From Bacillota bacterium (lineage in GTDB: Bacteria > Bacillota_I > Bacilli_A > MOL361 > Turicibacteraceae), in NCBI GenBank assembly GCA_003486705.1, contig DNGE01000181.1, forward strand, positions 7,401 through 16,823: a stretch of 9,423 nt of DNA. The letters run 5' to 3'. Positions 6,394 to 9,423 of this stretch are shown piece after piece; position 1 is the stretch's first letter, and each line of letters opens with the position of its first letter. Position numbers and translations under genes: made by a program. The notes beneath the pieces are model-generated. The model did no database searches, had not been told where the DNA came from, and was given only the letters and a program-made list of their open reading frames with translations.

Positions 6394-6426
6394 AAATGCC
6401 CCGCACCAAATGGGTGTGGGGCATTT
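6394..6426. terminator. Strong GC-rich stem-loop, probable terminator of the sigma-factor operon
   Basis: A 14-pair stem (AAATGCCCCGCACC/GGTGTGGGGCATTT, one G-U pair, 5-base loop) lies 100 bases downstream of the lipoprotein stop. It has the shape of an intrinsic terminator, but the T run after it is short: TTT then ACTG on the minus strand, TTTT then ATCC on the plus strand. Orientation is therefore uncertain; it could act in both directions or be part of a small RNA. Confidence 0.55.
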
Positions 6427-6526
6427 TATCCCGCTTCAAGGTTGATCCCTTTTAGCAGATTATTTCATATTTTACGTTGCTTAACGCGCTTAAACATACG
6501 AGCAGTTATTATCTTTAAACAAGCGC
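6427..6526. other. Non-coding stretch downstream of the lipoprotein gene
   Basis: Together with the rest of 6118-6526 this gap of 409 bp has no convincing gene. Plus-strand reading through it gives a low-complexity frame without a ribosome binding site that crosses the stem-loops. Within 6427-6526 itself I see no promoter, terminator or repeat. Confidence 0.6.
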
Positions 6527-6952
6527 CTATTTCAATACAAATTCAGCCGCGACAGTGAGGGGTTCTTCGGTTCCATACAGTTGTTTTATGACGCGATATT
6601 CGCCTTTAGCTAGTGTACCGTAATACAGGTTTAATGGAGAGTCTTCTTTGATTGTTTGATCTGGTTCTAGTAAATAGCCCATGTCATCCCAACCCATGCC
6701 CTCAACAACCGGCACCACTTTCCAACTACCATTTTCTTTTACTTCTAATTGAATGTACGCCCCATAAGTCAACACCTCATCCGATTGATTCGTGAGTTCT
6801 ACGGTCAAGTTTTCTGTGCTCGCGCTTATGACTGACATCTTAACCATCGTATTTTCAGCAATGTCTTGATTCGGTGACTCTTCTAGTGTTTTCGAACATC
6901 CAGTGAAAATAAATAAGACCAAAAGACTCATGCACGCTAAAATTTTTTTCAT
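6527..6952 (-). CDS. Putative lipoprotein with Big_14-like immunoglobulin domain
   Basis: The 141-residue product begins with a lipoprotein signal peptide: MKK, a hydrophobic core LACMSLLVLFIF, and the lipobox FTGC with the lipidated Cys at 19. It should be exported and anchored on the outer membrane face. The mature part reads like the bacterial Ig-like Big_14 family: LTVELTNQSDEVLTYGAYIQ, LEVKENGSWKVVP, GYLLEPDQTI, LYYGTLAKGEYRVIKQLYG and AAEFVLK. The family is widespread in Firmicutes exported proteins, with no known enzymatic activity. It starts 18 bases after the membrane protein gene, with GAAGG 8 bases before its ATG, so it is the last gene of the sigma-factor operon. A sensor, an antagonist or simply regulon membership are all possible; the assignment rests on remembered family pattern. 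Confidence 0.8.
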   Translation of the reverse strand: MKKILACMSLLVLFIFTGCSKTLEESPNQDIAENTMVKMSVISASTENLTVELTNQSDEVLTYGAYIQLEVKENGSWKVVPVVEGMGWDDMGYLLEPDQTIKEDSPLNLYYGTLAKGEYRVIKQLYGTEEPLTVAAEFVLK

Positions 6953-6970
6953 GTTTTTTACCTTCTTTCA

Positions 6971-7954
6971 TTAGTGTAGTTGTCTTAAAAACTCTGTGAA
7001 TTCTTCACCCACTGCAAAGCGTGAGATAAATCCGAGTTCAGGATAATAAACCGTCTCATAAATCAATCCACTTTTCGTGTGAATGCGAATCGGTACAGCA
7101 TGTTCAAGTCCTGTCGCACTTCCTTCGTATGCTGATGTTTCGCCTTGACTCGCGTCAGAACTCTCCGTAGGTTCTATGAGGGTCCCATCACTTGAGACCG
7201 CAGTATCGGGACTCGTTGTCGTTGTTTCTATTTGCGCAACTGTACGCGGTAAGTCATTTGATTGATTTGAACCAAACAAGGCTTCAAAATATGCATCACT
7301 ACTATTTTTCAACGCGCTGTAGTGCTGATAAAAAATCTCGATTTGATGTTGATCTGTTATCGTATTATTGCCAATCTCAATGAAGCTAATATCGGACGCT
7401 TGATTAATTCCGTATACCGTTAAATACGCAATCGCATCTTCATCTTGATTATTCTCGTAACGCTCAAATGTCATAAACTGATACAAGTCATAACCCAACT
7501 CATTTTTCACAACAACAAGTGCTTGTGATTGTACTGGGAGGTACGCATACACTTCGCATCCTGAAAGTTTTCCATCACTCTCAATAATCGTTAGCAACTC
7601 ACCGATATCTGCATCGATAACAGTCGTTGACACACCCCATTGATTCGCTGTTGCATCATCAAGCAAGACATACGTTCTCCCTTGCCAACGAAACAATGAT
7701 ACCTCAGCTATGTCCATTTCTAACCCTGAATCATTGGATAACATATCCCTTATTTCAGTTTGATCATTCGCAAAAAAGAAACGTCCCCCGATAAGGCCGA
7801 TCAAAGCTACACCCAACACCGAATAGGTCAACGTTGGAAAGCGCCGTGAGTTGTGTCTTTGTTGACGATTCACCACTTCTAGAAAGATGTTTTGTTTTTT
7901 CAAGTCATTTGGGGTGAGGTTCTCAATGGACTTCTTTAGTTCTGATTCTTTCAT
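6971..7954 (-). CDS. Single-pass membrane protein, probable anti-sigma factor
   Basis: 327 residues of no family I can name. Its N-terminal cytoplasmic part (1-40, MKESELKKSIENLTPNDLKK and a basic run QQRHNSRR) is short and helical, like many Firmicutes ECF anti-sigma factors. One membrane segment (about 42-61) follows, then about 265 residues outside. The outer part has a folded-looking section (80-230), a Ser/Thr/Glu-rich low-complexity linker (about 240-282) and a small C-terminal block (288-327). Its ATG overlaps the sigma-factor stop by 4 bases (ATGA), with GGAGGGAG inside the sigma gene as ribosome binding site, the usual arrangement for sigma/anti-sigma pairs. I see no zinc-binding ZAS motif (HxxxCxxC). 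Function is inferred from topology and neighbourhood. Confidence 0.75.
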   Translation of the reverse strand: MKESELKKSIENLTPNDLKKQNIFLEVVNRQQRHNSRRFPTLTYSVLGVALIGLIGGRFFFANDQTEIRDMLSNDSGLEMDIAEVSLFRWQGRTYVLLDDATANQWGVSTTVIDADIGELLTIIESDGKLSGCEVYAYLPVQSQALVVVKNELGYDLYQFMTFERYENNQDEDAIAYLTVYGINQASDISFIEIGNNTITDQHQIEIFYQHYSALKNSSDAYFEALFGSNQSNDLPRTVAQIETTTTSPDTAVSSDGTLIEPTESSDASQGETSAYEGSATGLEHAVPIRIHTKSGLIYETVYYPELGFISRFAVGEEFTEFLRQLH

Positions 7955-8427
7955 CGCAACACTCCCTCCATTTCCATTTTTAATTTTTGACGCCCTCGAT
8001 GTAATTGCGCATAAACGGTTGACTCTTTTATATTTAACAACGCTGCTATCTCAACAGCTGAATAACCTTCATAATAGTGCATATAGATGACTGTTTTATA
8101 CTTGTCTGGCAACTTCATGACAAGCGCTAAAGTCTCATCTATTTCAAATCCTTGAGGCAAAAAACTAGGGTCATGCCCTTTCAGGCTTGTTGTCTTATTC
8201 CACCAATGGCGAAACTTATTCTTACACAAATTCGTCGCGACTTTTATTAACCACGCTTTCTCATGTTCAACACTTTCAAACAGGGTTTCATCTTTCGCTA
8301 AGCGATAAAAAGTCTCCGCCACTAAATCATCTGTATCAAATTCATTTTTAAGATAGATAAAACAAACGCGATAAATCGTCTCGACATGACGATCATATAG
8401 TTGCCTTAACTCATCATTCGAACGCAT
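7951..8427 (-). CDS. ECF-type RNA polymerase sigma factor
   Basis: Alternative sigma factor of 158 residues, expected to direct RNA polymerase to a small stress or envelope regulon. Region 2 covers about 5-75: LYDRHVETIYRVCFIYLKN, then DTDDLVAETFYRL (core binding and -10 recognition) and WLIKVATNLCKNKFR. A linker follows, then region 4 at about 100-152, LPDKYKTVIYMHYYEGYSAV, EIAALLNIKESTVYAQLHRG, with the helix-turn-helix for the -35 element. No region 1 or 3, as in group 4 sigma factors. Start ATG 8427 has AAAGGAGGGG 4 bases upstream. It is coupled to the downstream membrane protein. No terminator is visible between the preceding CPCC gene and this one, so read-through is possible. Confidence 0.93.
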   Translation of the reverse strand: MRSNDELRQLYDRHVETIYRVCFIYLKNEFDTDDLVAETFYRLAKDETLFESVEHEKAWLIKVATNLCKNKFRHWWNKTTSLKGHDPSFLPQGFEIDETLALVMKLPDKYKTVIYMHYYEGYSAVEIAALLNIKESTVYAQLHRGRQKLKMEMEGVLR

Positions 8428-8510
8428 AAAGCCCCTCCTTTCACTACTAATACAATCCTACTTATTAAATCCTTACAATATTTTCATATTTTTTCACTTT
8501 TATTAACACC

Positions 8511-8539
8511 ATTAGCACACTGACTGTTGTCTATGGCAA
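8511..8539 (-). promoter_or_regulatory. Candidate vegetative promoter of the sigma-factor operon
   Basis: On the minus strand TTGCCA (8534-8539, 5/6) and GCTAAT (8511-8516, 4/6) are 17 bases apart with TGT before the -10 box. The leader would be about 75 bases. The match is moderate; self-regulation by the ECF factor is common but no clear -35/-10 pair of ECF type is visible. Confidence 0.35.
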
Positions 8540-8553
8540 TCATTGTGTTACAA

Positions 8554-8877
8554 CTACTTATCTTTTATTGAATCTTGGGATTTTCTAATAAATCTTTTTT
8601 CTATTACACCGAATTGTTTAACATTCGCTCTGGCTTCATTTAATGATAAACCATGATTTAAATCGCTTTGCTCATCGTCATTGATAACAAACAAATCAAT
8701 TTCCCACAGGCAGAGCGGACAAATAAATCCTAACGCATCCCCTTGATTGGGAATAGTTAATGCACCACAACACGGACAAGAAGAATCAGCTAGAACTTCA
8801 AATTCATCCCCATACACTGTCACTGTTTGAGTGTCACTCTTTATTTCAGGTAAGAATTTATAACCATCCGTACTCAT
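8554..8877 (-). CDS. Cysteine-rich CPCC domain protein
   Basis: A 107-residue cytoplasmic protein. After about 30 N-terminal residues it has CPCCGALTI, then about 14 residues on ICPLCLWEIDLFV, and the tail NHGLSLNEARANVKQFGVIE. This is the pattern of the CPCC family (Cys_rich_CPCC), whose paired CxxC motifs probably hold one zinc ion; the family has no established function. Start is uncertain: ATG 8877 has GAGGG 10 bases upstream and is preferred; ATG 8886 and GTG 8907 are in frame, but neither has a well-spaced ribosome binding site. An extended -10-like TGTGATAAT (GATAAT at 8900-8905) precedes it without a clear -35. It has no visible terminator of its own. Any link with the sigma factor downstream is unproven. 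Confidence 0.8.
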   Translation of the reverse strand: MSTDGYKFLPEIKSDTQTVTVYGDEFEVLADSSCPCCGALTIPNQGDALGFICPLCLWEIDLFVINDDEQSDLNHGLSLNEARANVKQFGVIEKRFIRKSQDSIKDK

Positions 8878-9016
8878 CCGCCTCATTCCCTCACTTTTAA
8901 TTATCACACAGCTTGCCTAGCGTTAGCTAAACAGTTGTTGCTTACTTAATTTTTTATTTGTTATCTTTCTATCTTTTCACATAAAATATGGAAAAACAAG
9001 ACTTTCCTTACGTATT

Positions 9017-9053
9017 ATAAAAAAATAAAAAGCTAGCTGTGCTAGCTAGCTTT
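9017..9053 (-). terminator. Intrinsic terminator of the RnfB-like gene
   Basis: A perfect 10-bp stem AAAGCTAGCT/AGCTAGCTTT with a 5-base loop is followed on the minus strand by TTTTTATTTTTTTAT. It begins 16 bases after the stop codon, so the short RnfB-like frame is a complete transcription end, not a frameshifted long gene. Confidence 0.93.
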
Positions 9054-9069
9054 GAAATGACTTTATTTG

Positions 9070-9348
9070 CTACGCCTCTTTTAAAAACGCCATAATCTTC
9101 GCTTTATTTTCAGCGCTACACGGTGTACAGGCCTTCACACTGCCACCTTCTTCAATAATATTCTCTGCAAGACTAGCGCATCCTGCAAATCCACAAGCAC
9201 CACAATTATAACCAGGTAACATTCCTGTTAATTTTTCAATTCGAGGATCAACCTCAACTTTTAAATATATATTTGCAATTCCAAGTAATAACCCTAAAAC
9301 AGCCCCCAAAACGCCAATGATAATAATTGCATTTACAATTCCAGACAT
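9070..9348 (-). CDS. Short RnfB-like membrane iron-sulfur protein
   Basis: 92 residues corresponding to the N-terminal part of RnfB/RsxB, the subunit that passes electrons from ferredoxin into the Rnf membrane complex. Residues 5-28 form one membrane helix. Residues 44-78 match the Fe-S domain: LPGYNCGACGFAGCASLAEN with Cys49, Cys52 and Cys57, then KACTPC with Cys74 and Cys77; four of these would bind a 4Fe-4S cluster. The C-terminal ferredoxin domains of full RnfB (about 270 residues or more) are absent, and the frame ends naturally before a strong terminator. The ATG has GGGAGG 7 bases upstream. No other rnf gene is visible; one could lie beyond the right edge. It may be a stand-alone electron carrier or an accessory form; calling it RnfB outright would be too strong. 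Confidence 0.85.
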   Translation of the reverse strand: MSGIVNAIIIIGVLGAVLGLLLGIANIYLKVEVDPRIEKLTGMLPGYNCGACGFAGCASLAENIIEEGGSVKACTPCSAENKAKIMAFLKEA

Positions 9349-9374
9349 CTTTTTACCTCCCTTTTATGACTGGC

Positions 9375-9402
9375 ATTATGTGAACACCCCAGATTTGAAC
9401 AA
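9375..9402 (-). promoter_or_regulatory. Weak candidate promoter of the RnfB-like gene
   Basis: On the minus strand TTGTTC (9397-9402, 4/6) and CATAAT (9375-9380, 5/6) are 16 bases apart, 27 bases upstream of the start codon. If real, the gene is transcribed alone; the alternative is that it is the last gene of an operon entering from the right edge. Confidence 0.3.
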
Positions 9403-9423
9403 GATTGACATTTGATATTTTCA

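Noticed and set aside
6310..6558. Plus-strand open frame of 82 codons in the rimM-lipoprotein gap
   Set aside because: It crosses both stem-loops, has no good ribosome binding site, overlaps the end of the lipoprotein gene and has no family-like features.
8547..8552. TGTAAC on the minus strand as an ECF-type -35 for autoregulation of the sigma gene
   Set aside because: No CGTC-like or similar -10 occurs 16-17 bases downstream, so an ECF promoter cannot be supported by sequence alone.

Overview
All recognisable genes lie on the minus strand of AT-rich DNA with AAGGAGG-type ribosome binding sites. The series rimM-trmD-rplS-lepB-rbgA-rnhB-topA is a typical Firmicutes translation/RNA-processing neighbourhood. 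Very low GC, the lepB position and a short RnfB-like protein would fit a Turicibacter/Erysipelotrichia-like or clostridial relative, but the genus is an inference and I could not search for it.

Reading in the direction of transcription (right to left), the window opens with a short RnfB-like membrane iron-sulfur protein (9348-9070) closed by a strong intrinsic terminator. Next come a small CPCC zinc-ribbon-like protein (about 8877-8554) and a three-gene unit (8427-6527): an ECF sigma factor, a single-pass membrane protein translationally coupled to it that is the likely anti-sigma factor, and a lipoprotein with a Big_14-like Ig fold. This trio looks like a cell-envelope sensing operon.

After a 409-bp gap holding two strong stem-loops and a probable promoter, the housekeeping series begins. 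rimM and trmD overlap and are coupled (16S maturation, tRNA m1G37). They are followed by rplS (ribosomal protein L19), lepB (signal peptidase I), rbgA (50S assembly GTPase), rnhB (RNase HII) and the first 233 codons of topA (topoisomerase I), which leaves the window at base 1. Nearly every one of these genes is followed by its own intrinsic terminator, and several have a visible promoter, so a cluster that is often a read-through operon appears here as a chain of separate transcription units.

Two gaps exceed 300 bases. One (700-1288) separates topA from rnhB and may contain the remains of an unidentified reading frame; dprA, often found just upstream of topA, is not there. The other (6118-6526) holds structure but no convincing gene. 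Short perfect palindromes sit at the lepB and rplS promoters and are the best candidates for undescribed regulation. I see no mobile element, CRISPR array, tRNA or rRNA.
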